A DNA stretch of 64,000 nucleotides from Eubacterium maltosivorans (GTDB lineage Bacteria; Bacillota; Clostridia; Eubacteriales; Eubacteriaceae). The stretch covers positions 1,984,001-2,048,000 of the forward strand of contig NZ_CP029487.1 in the NCBI RefSeq assembly GCF_002441855.2, read 5' to 3'. The translations under genes and the position numbers were made by a program. The first letter of the stretch is position 1, and every line of letters starts with the position of its first letter. This document shows, piece after piece, positions 27,549 through 37,474 of the stretch. The notes under the pieces are model-generated. The model had not been told where the DNA came from and made no database searches. It worked only from the letters and a program-made list of their open reading frames with translations.

Positions 27549-29471
27549 TTAGTTCTTGCTCCGCATCAAATTGATCAGGCCGCCAGCCTGCAGCATTTCC
27601 TTCTGGCGTTCAGACACTTCGATTAAAACCGGATATTCTTCATTTTTCGTTTTATTCTTCAAAACAATTTTTCCAGCATTCACCTGTTCTCTTGCGTTAT
27701 CAATCATCAGATTATCTCCCAGAGAAATCTTATCGTAATCTGCTTCATTCTCAAACACCATTGGTAATATACCGTTATTAATCAGATTATTTTTGTGAAT
27801 ACGGGCAAAGGATTTCGCGATAACCCCTTTAATTCCAAGATAAACGGGCGCTAAAGCGGCATGCTCACGGCTTGAGCCCTGCCCATAATTTTGTCCGCCA
27901 ATAATGAAGCCTCCATCATTATCCTTTGCGCGCTGCGGAAATTCCGGATCACAGGGTGCCAGACAATAATCCGCCAGGTATGGGATATTCGAGCGGTATG
28001 GTAACAGCTTCGCATTGGAGGGCATGATGTGGTCTGTTGTGATATTATCCTCCACGACGATCAGAGCTTTCCCTTCCACTGTATCCGCAAGTGGTTTTGC
28101 CAACGGGAAAGGCTTGATATTTGGTCCTTTAACAACTTCTACCACTTCTCCCTCGGGCGCTGGCGCAACCACCGCGTTATCATTGATCAGAAAATCCTTT
28201 GGCATTTCGATATCCGGCAGTTCAACTTTGCCGAGCGGATTTGTCAACACACCCTTAACAGCTGAAATCGCAGCGGTTTCCGGACTCAAAAGATACACAT
28301 CTGCGCTGACCGTTCCGGATCTTCCCTTAAAATTACGGTTAAAGGTTCTGAGCGAAACGCCGTCGGTACATGGCGCCTGCCCCATACCAATGCATGGTCC
28401 GCAGCCACATTCGAGAATTCTGGCACCGGCGTTCAAAAGATCGGCCAGCGCCCCGTTTTCAGCAAGCATGGTCAAAACCTGTTTGGAACCTGGCGCAATG
28501 ACCAGCTGCACATTTTCCGCAACGGTCTGTCCTTTTAAAATAGCCGCTACTTTCATTAAATCAAGCCATGAGGAATTCGTGCAGCTCCCGATGGCTACCT
28601 GATTAACCTTGAGACCTTCAATTTCAGAAACCTTTACGACCTTATCAGGGCTGTGCGGGCATGCCGTCAATGGCTCCAAAGTACTTAAGTCTACCTTTAC
28701 GACCTGGTCGTAAACAGCATCGGAATCTGCGGACAGCGCTGTGAAATCTTCGCCTCTTCCCTGGGCTTCAAGGAAAGCCTTTGTCATATCATCGGAAGGG
28801 AAAACAGAAGTTGTTGCGCCAAGTTCTGCGCCCATGTTTGTTACCGTCGCACGCTCCGGTACGGTCAGTGTTTTCACGCCGTCTCCAGTATATTCAAAAA
28901 CTTTGTTGATACCGCCCTTTACAGTACATTGCCTGAGCACTTCAAGAATGATATCCTTAGAAGAGACGCCCTTACGCAGCTTTCCTGTCAACTCAACCTT
29001 TACCACTTCCGGCATGGTGATATAGTATTCACCGCCTGCCATGGCTACCGCCACATCCAGGCCGCCGGCGCCAATGGCCAGCATACCAATTCCACCGCCT
29101 GTTGGCGTATGGCTGTCAGAGCCCAACAGTGTCTGTCCTGGAACACCAAAGCGTTCAATTTCTACCTGGTGGCAAATTCCGTTGCCCGGTTTTGAAAAAT
29201 AGACACCGTGCTTTTTAGCAACGGTTTGAATATAGATATGGTCATCCATATTTTCAGGACCTTCCTGAAGCATATTATGGTCAATATAAGCTAATGAGCG
29301 TTTTGTTTTAACTCTTGGCACTTCCATGGCTTCCAGCTGCATATAAGCCATGGTTCCAGTGGAATCCTGTGTTAAGGTCTGGTCAATGCGAATACCGATT
29401 TCTGTCCCTTTGACCATTTCGCCGACCACCAAGTGATCTTTAATAATCTTCTCAGTTAAAGTTAATCCCAT
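27549..29471 (-). CDS. acn: Aconitate hydratase
   Basis: A 640-residue [4Fe-4S] hydratase that interconverts citrate and isocitrate. Cluster cysteines are in IGSCTNSS (near residue 297) and ECGCGPCIG (near 357). DSHTPTGGG and the C-terminal swivel domain with GSSREHAAL are present. The length matches the short, mitochondrial-type aconitases of clostridia rather than the ~890-residue AcnA. It follows the citrate synthase-like gene by about 50 bases on the same strand, so the pair makes isocitrate from oxaloacetate and acetyl-CoA, presumably for glutamate synthesis. No isocitrate dehydrogenase gene is in the window. Confidence 0.95.
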   Translation of the reverse strand: MGLTLTEKIIKDHLVVGEMVKGTEIGIRIDQTLTQDSTGTMAYMQLEAMEVPRVKTKRSLAYIDHNMLQEGPENMDDHIYIQTVAKKHGVYFSKPGNGICHQVEIERFGVPGQTLLGSDSHTPTGGGIGMLAIGAGGLDVAVAMAGGEYYITMPEVVKVELTGKLRKGVSSKDIILEVLRQCTVKGGINKVFEYTGDGVKTLTVPERATVTNMGAELGATTSVFPSDDMTKAFLEAQGRGEDFTALSADSDAVYDQVVKVDLSTLEPLTACPHSPDKVVKVSEIEGLKVNQVAIGSCTNSSWLDLMKVAAILKGQTVAENVQLVIAPGSKQVLTMLAENGALADLLNAGARILECGCGPCIGMGQAPCTDGVSLRTFNRNFKGRSGTVSADVYLLSPETAAISAVKGVLTNPLGKVELPDIEMPKDFLINDNAVVAPAPEGEVVEVVKGPNIKPFPLAKPLADTVEGKALIVVEDNITTDHIMPSNAKLLPYRSNIPYLADYCLAPCDPEFPQRAKDNDGGFIIGGQNYGQGSSREHAALAPVYLGIKGVIAKSFARIHKNNLINNGILPMVFENEADYDKISLGDNLMIDNAREQVNAGKIVLKNKTKNEEYPVLIEVSERQKEMLQAGGLINLMRSKN

Positions 29472-29522
29472 TCTTTATCTCCTTCAAAATTAATTCGTGT
29501 ATTATTATACATCATTTATGTA

Positions 29523-30890
29523 TTATTTTACCAGACTAAACTGATGAATACCTGTAGTAAAAGCTTTTTTTACCTGCTGTTCCATCTCCGCATTGCTGAC
29601 AGCCTCCGTTCTGCCCGCTTCATATGTGTTATCAACCCAGCGCTTTACGGTGGCTATCCGTGGATCGTGTTTGTCTACTTTTTCCAATGTATCCAGATGA
29701 TAGTAGGTATTAATCCATGCCGCTATTCCGGCGGCTCCAGAGCTTTGGTTGACCTTGACCACCACCGGACGGTTTAAGAGCTTATTAGTATCAAAGGAAT
29801 TGTAAATCGATTCATCTTTCAAAAGACCGTCGGCGTGAATGCCAGCCTTTGTCATGTTAAACTCCGAACCGACAAAGGGTCGTTTTGGATCGACGGTATA
29901 ACTTAATTCTTCTTTAAAGAAACGAACAATCTCATTTAAAACAGGCAGATTAACCTTTCCGAGACTCCCCTTCAATTGGGCATACTCAAAAAGCATGGCT
30001 TCAAGGGGACAATTTCCTGTCCGTTCTCCAATTCCCAGCAGTGCGGCATTGACCGACGCCCCGCCGTGCAGCCATGAGGCAGTCGAGGTGGTTACCACAT
30101 TATGGTAGTCATTATGTCCATGCCATTCTATTTCTTCTGGACGAAGTCCGCAGCCATTTCTCAACTCTGAAACAATTCCCGGGACACTTCTGGGTAATTC
30201 TGTGCCATTATATGGCACACCTACCCCTAAAGTATCACAAGCTCTTATCTTAACGGATATTCCTGTTTCCTGGCTTAAACGCTTTAAGTTTTTCACAAAA
30301 GGAACCACAAAACCATAAAAATCAGCCCGTGTAATGTCTTCCAGATGGCATCTTGGCTTTATCCCCGCTTCCATCGCTTTCATTGCCAAGGTTAAGTAAT
30401 GCTGCATCGCTTCGCTCCGCGTCATTTTCAGCTTTTTAAATATATGGTAATCCGAACAGGACATCAACATGCCTGTTTCAGCAATATTCATTTCCTTAAC
30501 CAGCTTAAAATCCCTTTCGTCTGCGCGAATCCATGAGGTGATCTCAGGAAATTCATAGCCCAGCTCCTGGCATTTTCGAACGGCCTCTCTGTCTTTTTCA
30601 CTGTAAAGAAAAAACTCAGACTGTCGAATCACACCTTCACCGTTATCCAATTTGTGGATCAATTTAAACAGCCTGACAATCTGATCCACACTAAAAGAGG
30701 CCATAGACTGCTGTCCGTCACGGAAGGTGGTATCTGTAATCCAGATGGTTTCCGGCAGATTATAAGGAACAAAAGCATTGTTAAATCGTATTTTAGGGAT
30801 CTCTTCATAAGGAAACACATCTCGATATAATTGAGGCTCTAACACGTCCATTACCGGAATGTTTTGCCTGCCTTCTATATTTTTAAGCAT
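29523..30890 (-). CDS. Probable Re-citrate synthase (isopropylmalate synthase-like)
   Basis: A 455-residue DRE-TIM metallolyase from the ATG at 30890. Motifs are ITDTTFRDGQQ (metal Asp and catalytic Arg), EWHGHNDYHN (two metal His) and GNCPLEAML. The family includes 2-isopropylmalate, homocitrate and Re-citrate synthases. It lacks the LeuA regulatory domain, is close in length to the Re-citrate synthase known from Clostridium kluyveri, and sits directly before aconitase, which favours citrate formation. A TTG-started form from 30911 is less likely because the promoter would leave almost no leader. Homocitrate synthase is the main alternative. Confidence 0.78.
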   Translation of the reverse strand: MLKNIEGRQNIPVMDVLEPQLYRDVFPYEEIPKIRFNNAFVPYNLPETIWITDTTFRDGQQSMASFSVDQIVRLFKLIHKLDNGEGVIRQSEFFLYSEKDREAVRKCQELGYEFPEITSWIRADERDFKLVKEMNIAETGMLMSCSDYHIFKKLKMTRSEAMQHYLTLAMKAMEAGIKPRCHLEDITRADFYGFVVPFVKNLKRLSQETGISVKIRACDTLGVGVPYNGTELPRSVPGIVSELRNGCGLRPEEIEWHGHNDYHNVVTTSTASWLHGGASVNAALLGIGERTGNCPLEAMLFEYAQLKGSLGKVNLPVLNEIVRFFKEELSYTVDPKRPFVGSEFNMTKAGIHADGLLKDESIYNSFDTNKLLNRPVVVKVNQSSGAAGIAAWINTYYHLDTLEKVDKHDPRIATVKRWVDNTYEAGRTEAVSNAEMEQQVKKAFTTGIHQFSLVK

Positions 30891-30922
30891 TGTACTGTCA
30901 CATCCCTTCAAAATTTGTTCTT

Positions 30923-30951
30923 AGTATATCAAAAAAATCCAAAATATGCAA
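30923..30951 (-). promoter_or_regulatory. Promoter of the citrate synthase-aconitase operon
   Basis: Minus strand TTGCAT, 17 bases, TATACT. The expected start near 30916 gives a leader of about 25 bases to the ATG at 30890 and supports that start codon. Confidence 0.7.
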
Positions 30952-31121
30952 TTTTATTTTTAATTCTTTCAAAATTTATTTTGTTAAAGCGTCCATAGAT
31001 AATCAAAAAACTCTTGTTTTATCATTCTCTTTTGAAATTCATTTTTATATGTATACAGTATTTTAGATAAATATAAATTGTATACTTCATTTTTAGCTAT
31101 TCTTTTAGTTTGATAACCCCA

Positions 31122-31151
31122 TTGTTATAGATTTCTTTTTCGTGGTATAAT
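31122..31151 (+). promoter_or_regulatory. Promoter of the YihY pair
   Basis: TTGTTA, 18 bases, TATAAT, about 33 bases before the chosen start at 31185. Confidence 0.65.
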
Positions 31152-31184
31152 TATTCTAAATCACAAATGAAGGAAATAAGTCCA

Positions 31185-32009
31185 ATGAAGCTTTTATATG
31201 AATTCTACTTTTTTGTAAAAAATCATAAAAAAAATTACAGCATTCTTAATCTTGCCGCACAGCTTTCTTATCGGGTGCTGTTGGCTTTTATTCCTTTTAT
31301 TATGCTGATCTATAATTTTTTCAGCTGGTTTGCCCAAGGGCTCAACGATCAGGTCCTTGAGAGCCTGAAGGTTTTATTTCCCGGCTTTTTAGACGAAATG
31401 TTTAATACAGCTGCCGCTAACGCCGCCGGACCGCAGACTTCCCATTGGGCAAATATTGTCTTTGGCTTCTTTATCCTTTACGCATCCGTCTGCGCAGTCC
31501 GTTCTTTAATCCTAACTATTAACAAGGTGATGCTGATACCCGAAAAGCGTAATTATTTTCTGATCTGGGGACTGGCTATTCTCTATCTGATTATTCTTAT
31601 CATTCTGATTTTAGTGGTTTTTTATCTGTATATCTTTACACAGAAAATATCCACCTCCTTTTTTGAGTACCTGAATCTTTCAGATATCTTTATCAAATTC
31701 TGGCAGGGCTTCACTTTGATTTATATCAGCGCGATTATGGCTTTGCTTATCACCGCCATCTATATGTACACACCGTCTGTCCGGATGTCTTTCTTTTTCG
31801 CACTGCCGGGCGGCATATTCGTAAGCCTGGGATGGCTCTCCATCATTGGGGTTTATGAGGCTTTTATAAAAAATCATCTGCAGATAGAGAGTCTGTTCAG
31901 TTCCATTGAAGGTCCTTTTTCCTTGATTGTCGTTGTGTATGTTTTCTGCATTATTCTGACCTTTGGCTGTGTCGTCAATTTATTTTTGCTGAAAAAGATT
32001 GGAAGGTGA
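31185..32009 (+). CDS. YihY/BrkB-family membrane protein (first copy)
   Basis: A 274-residue protein with six predicted membrane helices. The N-terminal NLAAQLSYRVLLAFIPFIML stretch and the later PGGIFVSLGWL loop are typical of YihY/BrkB proteins. The family was once called ribonuclease BN and its real function is unknown. I chose the ATG at 31185 because AAGGA lies eight to ten bases upstream; an ATG at 31167 has no ribosome site. Three bases separate its stop from the next start, and the next gene is a paralogue, so the two probably act together. Confidence 0.82.
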   Translation: MKLLYEFYFFVKNHKKNYSILNLAAQLSYRVLLAFIPFIMLIYNFFSWFAQGLNDQVLESLKVLFPGFLDEMFNTAAANAAGPQTSHWANIVFGFFILYASVCAVRSLILTINKVMLIPEKRNYFLIWGLAILYLIILIILILVVFYLYIFTQKISTSFFEYLNLSDIFIKFWQGFTLIYISAIMALLITAIYMYTPSVRMSFFFALPGGIFVSLGWLSIIGVYEAFIKNHLQIESLFSSIEGPFSLIVVVYVFCIILTFGCVVNLFLLKKIGR

Positions 32010-32012
32010 ACC

Positions 32013-32831
32013 ATGAAAAACAAAACATCAAAGCTAACAGAATTCATCATTTTTATGGTAGAGGATATGGACAGAACAGATTTCTGGGGCATCTGCGCCC
32101 AAATGTCCTTTTATATTATCATGGCCTTCTTTCCGCTGATTATCTTTTTAATCAATTTTGTCGGCCGCTTTATTGTGCAGTTTAAGGATTATCTCTTTGA
32201 TATTCTAAAAGAGTATCTTCCCCAGCTTTCCTACGATTATGTCCGCAGCTTAATTGATACACTGACCAGAAACCTTGCGGATAACAACTATATTTTAGTT
32301 TTATTCACCTTTTTCTTTGCAACACTGGCCGCGAGAGCGATCATGACAGGAATGAACCAAAACTATGGTAATCGTGAGAGCAGAAGCCATTTAAAAATCT
32401 GGCTTTTATCCTTTCTTTTCACAATTCTGTTTGCCATTTCGATCATCTTGATCATTTCAGCCTATGTCTTCAGCGAAGCCATCAGTGAGTATATTCTTGT
32501 ACGCTTAGGCATTGACCACTTCAATATTATTTTAATGAATATTTTTACGCTGGTTTTTTCCCTGGTCACAAGTGTATTTCTATTTACCTGCGTTTATGTT
32601 TTAGCACCAGACCGCCATCTGAGATTTATACAGGGACTTCCAGGCGCTGTTTTCTCAACTCTGGGCATAAATATCGCCTTCCGTATTTTCTTAATGTTTA
32701 TGAACCACTCCTCTAAATACACCCTTCTATACGGCAATTTTGGTGGATTATTTGCACTTTTAGTCGGAATTTATTTCGTTTGCGTCATTTTAAACTTAGG
32801 CGGAAAAATAAATGTATTTTTTTCTCGATGA
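32013..32831 (+). CDS. YihY/BrkB-family membrane protein (second copy)
   Basis: A 272-residue six-helix protein of the same family, with CAQMSFYIIMAFFPLIIFL near the N-terminus and LPGAVFSTLGI later. Its ribosome site GGAAGGTG overlaps the stop of the first copy, so expression is coupled. Sequence similarity between the copies is modest, which points to an old duplication. Function unknown beyond a membrane role. Confidence 0.82.
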   Translation: MKNKTSKLTEFIIFMVEDMDRTDFWGICAQMSFYIIMAFFPLIIFLINFVGRFIVQFKDYLFDILKEYLPQLSYDYVRSLIDTLTRNLADNNYILVLFTFFFATLAARAIMTGMNQNYGNRESRSHLKIWLLSFLFTILFAISIILIISAYVFSEAISEYILVRLGIDHFNIILMNIFTLVFSLVTSVFLFTCVYVLAPDRHLRFIQGLPGAVFSTLGINIAFRIFLMFMNHSSKYTLLYGNFGGLFALLVGIYFVCVILNLGGKINVFFSR

Positions 32832-32835
32832 AACG

Positions 32836-32863
32836 TTTACAAATTTAAATTTCATGGTACAAT
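32836..32863 (+). promoter_or_regulatory. Candidate promoter of the glycogen operon
   Basis: TTTACA, 16 bases, TACAAT. It would give a leader of about 125 AT-rich bases before glgB. Other weak -10-like sites exist in the same stretch. Confidence 0.45.
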
Positions 32864-32996
32864 ATATTAAAAAGATTTTACTTAAATTAACCTATATAAA
32901 AACATTCTTATACTTTTTTATGTTAAACTATATTTAATTAAAGTATCTTCATATAATCTATAATATAACCTGTAATTAGGAAAGGACTGATTGACT

Positions 32997-35006
32997 ATGA
33001 AACCTAAAATCGCGTACCATCTTTTTCACGAGGGAACTTATCTGAAAAGCTACGAATTTTTTGGCGCTCATTTTACAGATAAAGGTGTCGTTTTCCGACT
33101 TTGGGCACCGCACGCTCAAGCTGTTTCAGTCGTTGGCAATTTTAATGATTGGAACCCCGACTCCCATCCAATGCTTTTACAGAAGGACTCTGGCGGTGTA
33201 TGGGAATGCACGATTCCTGATTTGAATAAGGGTGAGCTCTACAAATACTGCATTACGCAATGTCATGGAGAAACCGTCTATAAATCAGATCCTTACGGGA
33301 TTTACTCTGAGGTCAAGCCTAAAACAGCCTCTGTTCTCTGGGACTTGGAAGGATACAGCTGGAAGGATAAAAAATGGCTTGAACAGCGTAAAAAAAATGC
33401 TTCTAAGCCAAAACCCGTCAATATTTATGAGGTTCATCTCGGCAGCTGGAGAACACATGAGGACGGAACCGTTTTAAGTTATTACGATCTTGCTGACACG
33501 CTTGTCCCCTATCTCAAGGATATGCACTACACACACGTAGAGCTGATGCCCATTATGGAGCATCCCTTTGACGGATCATGGGGATACCAGCTGACCGGCT
33601 ACTTTGCCGCCACCAGCCGCTATGGCGAGCCACAAGGCTTAATGCATTTTGTCGACGCGTGCCACCAGGCGGGGATCAGCGTTATTCTGGACTGGGTTCC
33701 AGGGCATTTCTGCAAGGATGCCCATGGTCTTTATAAACTCGATGGTACAAACCTTTATGAGGCGACTGAGCACCCTCACTGGGGCACCATGGAATTTGAT
33801 TTTGCCAAACCAGAGGTGCTGACCTTTTTAATCTCAAACGCTTATTTCTGGTTTGACCAATACCATATCGACGGACTGCGCATTGACGGCGTGGCAAGCA
33901 TGATTTATCTAAACTACGGCTATGATGATGAGTACCGCAAAAATAAATTTGGCGGAAATGACAGTCTGGAAGCTGTTGATTTTCTGAGAAAACTGAACAC
34001 AGCCATCCTTAAGCATTTTCCATTTGCCATTATGGCCGCTGAGGAGTCCACCGCATATCCCAAGGTCAGCTGGCCTGTGGACGATGGCGGTCTTGGCTTT
34101 AACCTGAAGTGGGATATGGGTTGGATGCACGATACCCTCTCTTATATGGAAACAGACCCATACTGCAGGAATCAGTTTCATTCAAAACTGACCTTCTCAA
34201 TGGCTTATGCCTTCAGCGAAAATTTCATTTTGCCTCTGTCGCATGATGAGGTCGTCCATGGCAAAAAATCAATCATTGATAAAATGTTTGGTCCGTATGA
34301 AATGAAATTTGACCAGCTTCGGCTTTTATATGCATACATGTATTTTCATTCCGGTAAAAAGCTTACCTTTATGGGGAACGAGTTTGCACCGTTCACCGAA
34401 TGGCGCTATTATGAATCTCTTGAATGGTTCATGCTGGACTATGACAAGCACCGCCAGACCAAGGATTTTATACAAGATCTGAATAAATTCTACACCCGGG
34501 AAAATGCACTCTGGGAAAAGGATCACGGCTGGGACGGCTTTGAGTGGATCGACGCCGACAACAACGGCCAGAGTATTCTCGTTTTCAGACGGATGGGCAA
34601 GCATCCAGAGGATGATCTGATCATCTTGATCAACTTCTGCCCCTTAACCTATACCAATTTTCAAATTGGCGTGCCTGCCGAAAAAACTTACCGTCTGGTT
34701 TTCAACACAGACGATCCAAAATACGGCGGGTCCGGCTTTACTGTCAAAAAAACCGCAAAAGCGCAGGATACCCCCTGTCATAACCAGCCTTACAGCGTAA
34801 CGCTTAGCGTACCGCCATCGGCGGCAATCGTATTAAAGGGTGTTGCGACAAAAACTAAAAAGAAGGCTACTGCTAAAAAAACAAAGACAGCTTCTTCATC
34901 CAAGGCTGCCGGAGCCGCTGAAAAGGCAGTGAGCGTAAAAAAATCTGCCAAGTCGCAGACAGCAAAGGATACTGCTTCCAAGCCTGTCGCTAAAACGAAA
35001 AAATAG
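32997..35006 (+). CDS. glgB: 1,4-alpha-glucan branching enzyme with Lys/Ala tail
   Basis: A 669-residue enzyme from the ATG at 32997 (AAAGGA upstream; a TTG two codons earlier is less likely). An N-terminal CBM48 domain (FRLWAPHAQAVSVVGNFNDW) precedes a GH13 barrel with the nucleophile region GLRIDGVASM, the acid AEES and LPLSHDEVVHGK. It forms alpha-1,6 branches in glycogen. The last 50 or so residues are an unusual Lys/Ala/Thr-rich tail (repeats such as KKATAKKTK), like histone H1-type tails and not part of normal GlgB. First gene of the operon glgB-P-C-D-A-GH13. Confidence 0.95.
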   Translation: MKPKIAYHLFHEGTYLKSYEFFGAHFTDKGVVFRLWAPHAQAVSVVGNFNDWNPDSHPMLLQKDSGGVWECTIPDLNKGELYKYCITQCHGETVYKSDPYGIYSEVKPKTASVLWDLEGYSWKDKKWLEQRKKNASKPKPVNIYEVHLGSWRTHEDGTVLSYYDLADTLVPYLKDMHYTHVELMPIMEHPFDGSWGYQLTGYFAATSRYGEPQGLMHFVDACHQAGISVILDWVPGHFCKDAHGLYKLDGTNLYEATEHPHWGTMEFDFAKPEVLTFLISNAYFWFDQYHIDGLRIDGVASMIYLNYGYDDEYRKNKFGGNDSLEAVDFLRKLNTAILKHFPFAIMAAEESTAYPKVSWPVDDGGLGFNLKWDMGWMHDTLSYMETDPYCRNQFHSKLTFSMAYAFSENFILPLSHDEVVHGKKSIIDKMFGPYEMKFDQLRLLYAYMYFHSGKKLTFMGNEFAPFTEWRYYESLEWFMLDYDKHRQTKDFIQDLNKFYTRENALWEKDHGWDGFEWIDADNNGQSILVFRRMGKHPEDDLIILINFCPLTYTNFQIGVPAEKTYRLVFNTDDPKYGGSGFTVKKTAKAQDTPCHNQPYSVTLSVPPSAAIVLKGVATKTKKKATAKKTKTASSSKAAGAAEKAVSVKKSAKSQTAKDTASKPVAKTKK

Positions 35007-35026
35007 CAGTCTGGAAAGGATACCGG

Positions 35027-37474
35027 ATGAAAACACTCGAAAAAACAAGCTTTAAAAAAGCATTCATAAAAAAAGTAGAAGAAGTTTCCGGCGAAGATTT
35101 TTCTGAATCGACCACCCAGCACCAATATCAAGCATTATCTGAACTAGTCATGGAGGAGATCACAGCCGAATGGGCTGCCAACAACAGCCGGCTTCACAAA
35201 ATGGAAGAAAAACAAATCTATTTTTTCTCCATCGAATTTCTGATCGGCAGGCTGTTAAAGGCGTATATTAACAACCTCGGATGGGATGGTGTTGTATCTG
35301 AGGTCCTCTGTGAGCTTGGGCTTGATTACGAAGCCATCCAGGCCAGAGAGCACGATCCCGCCCTCGGCAATGGCGGTCTTGGGCGGCTTATGGCCTGTTT
35401 TCTGGATTCAACCGCTGCCATGGGCTTTCCTGGACATGGAAATGGAATCCGGTATAAGTTTGGCCTGTTTGAACAGAAGATCATCAATAATGAGCAGGTT
35501 GAGGTTGCGGATAACTGGCTGAAAAACGGCTATCCGTTTGAAATTGCCAAGCCTGATAAGTCTGTTGTTGTAAAGTATAAGGGGAATGTCCGAACTGAAA
35601 TGGTCAATGGCAAGCTGGTTTTCATTCATGAAAATTATGAACCGGTACTCGCCGTCCCTTATGATGTCCCTGTTCAGGGCTATCACAACAAAACCGTTAA
35701 TTCACTTCGCCTCTGGAGTGCGCAGCCAGTAGAGGATTTTGACCTCTCCACCTTTAATCAGGGCCACTTTTTAAAGGCCATGCAGCGCCGGTCCGAGGCA
35801 GAGGCTATCAGCCAGATTTTATATCCCAATGACAATGGCTTTGAAGGAAAACAGCTTCGCCTCAAACAAGAATACTTCTTTGTCTGTGCCGGACTGAAGC
35901 GGATTGTACGGCGCTATAAAAAGTTTAATCACGGATCAATGGATGGATTTTCTGATAAAATCTGTATCCACATCAATGATACCCATCCCGCCCTTTGTGT
36001 TCCGGAACTCATGCGGATTCTCATAGATGAGGAAAACTATGAGTGGGATAAGGCCTGGGATATGACCGTTAAATCCATCAGCTTCACAAACCATACCGTA
36101 CTGCCTGAAGCGCTGGAAAAATGGCCCATTGACATGGTAAAGGAACTGCTTCCCCGTGTCTACCAGATTATTGAAGAAATCAACCGCCGGTTTGTCAATG
36201 ATATGAACTGGTACTACCCAGACCAGGAGGCTCGCAATTATTCTATTTCCATTTTAAAGGACGGTCAGGTTCATATGGCACACCTGGCCATTATCGGCAG
36301 CCATTCTGTCAACGGCGTCGCAGAGCTGCACAGTAAAATTCTGCGTGAGGAAACCTTCAAGGATTTTTACGCGGTTTTTCCAGAGCGTTTTCATTCTGTG
36401 ACCAATGGCGTAACGCCAAGACGCTTTTTAATGGGCAGCAACCCTCATTTAAAAACCTTACTCAATGAAACCATTGGTGCCGACTGGACAAGGCCTAACC
36501 AGCTAACTAGCTTGGAGGCACTGCTCCCATACGCATCTGACACCGCTTTCTGCGAAAAGCTGGGCGCTGTCAAGCATCGAAATAAGGCTCATCTGGCAGA
36601 ATATATCAAGAAATCCCAGGGAATTGAGCTGAACCCGGATTCGATCTTTGATATTCAGGTCAAGCGCATTCATGAATATAAGCGGCAGCTGCTGAACGCT
36701 CTGCACATCATGTATCTTTATAATGCGCTCAAGGCTGATCCAAATATGGATTTTGTTCCGAAAACCTATATTTTCGCCGGAAAGGCTGCACCATCCTATT
36801 ATTATGCCAAGGAGGTCATCCGGCTGATCAATGTCATTGCGGACAAGGTGAATAACGACTCAGCTGTCAGTGACCGCTTAAAGGTCGTTTTCGTGCCAAA
36901 TTTTAATGTCTCTGTTGCCGAGATGATCTACCCTGCCGCCGAAATCTCTGAACAGATTTCCACGGCGGGTAAGGAAGCCTCTGGTACCGGAAACATGAAA
37001 TTTATGATGAACGGTGCCGTTACACTCGGCACAATGGATGGCGCCAACGTTGAAATCGCTGAAGCTGTGGGAATGGATAATATTTTCACCTTTGGCCTTT
37101 CAGATGTGGAAGTTGCAAATTACAATGCCCACGGCGGCTACCGCTCTCTGGACATTTATGAATCCGGTCCGCGGGTTCGGGAAGTCCTGGAACAGCTGAT
37201 TAATGGCTTTTTTGGCAACACATCCACCTTCCAGTCGATCTATGATTCACTGCTGATTCATAACGACCCCTATTTTGTACTTAAAGACTTTGCCTCTTAT
37301 GCGGACATCCAGTCAACCTCGAGTTCCGTATACAGAGATCAAAAAAGATGGCTGCAAATGTCAGCTGTCAATATTGCACATTCCGGAATGTTCTCTAGTG
37401 ACCGCTCTATTGCTGATTATCAGAGAGAAATCTGGAAAATCAAACCATTCATTTACGAGGAGGAAATATTATGA
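35027..37474 (+). CDS. glgP: Glycogen phosphorylase
   Basis: An 815-residue GT35 phosphorylase that releases glucose-1-phosphate from glycogen. The pyridoxal-phosphate site [15 protein letters not shown] and the early [14 protein letters not shown] are clear. The ATG at 35027 follows AAAGGA. Its stop overlaps the glgC start (ATGA), so the degradative enzyme and the ADP-glucose synthase are translationally coupled. Placing synthesis and breakdown genes in one transcript is common in clostridia. Confidence 0.96.
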   Translation: MKTLEKTSFKKAFIKKVEEVSGEDFSESTTQHQYQALSELVMEEITAEWAANNSRLHKMEEKQIYFFSIEFLIGRLLKAYINNLGWDGVVSEVLCELGLDYEAIQAREHDPALGNGGLGRLMACFLDSTAAMGFPGHGNGIRYKFGLFEQKIINNEQVEVADNWLKNGYPFEIAKPDKSVVVKYKGNVRTEMVNGKLVFIHENYEPVLAVPYDVPVQGYHNKTVNSLRLWSAQPVEDFDLSTFNQGHFLKAMQRRSEAEAISQILYPNDNGFEGKQLRLKQEYFFVCAGLKRIVRRYKKFNHGSMDGFSDKICIHINDTHPALCVPELMRILIDEENYEWDKAWDMTVKSISFTNHTVLPEALEKWPIDMVKELLPRVYQIIEEINRRFVNDMNWYYPDQEARNYSISILKDGQVHMAHLAIIGSHSVNGVAELHSKILREETFKDFYAVFPERFHSVTNGVTPRRFLMGSNPHLKTLLNETIGADWTRPNQLTSLEALLPYASDTAFCEKLGAVKHRNKAHLAEYIKKSQGIELNPDSIFDIQVKRIHEYKRQLLNALHIMYLYNALKADPNMDFVPKTYIFAGKAAPSYYYAKEVIRLINVIADKVNNDSAVSDRLKVVFVPNFNVSVAEMIYPAAEISEQISTAGKEASGTGNMKFMMNGAVTLGTMDGANVEIAEAVGMDNIFTFGLSDVEVANYNAHGGYRSLDIYESGPRVREVLEQLINGFFGNTSTFQSIYDSLLIHNDPYFVLKDFASYADIQSTSSSVYRDQKRWLQMSAVNIAHSGMFSSDRSIADYQREIWKIKPFIYEEEIL

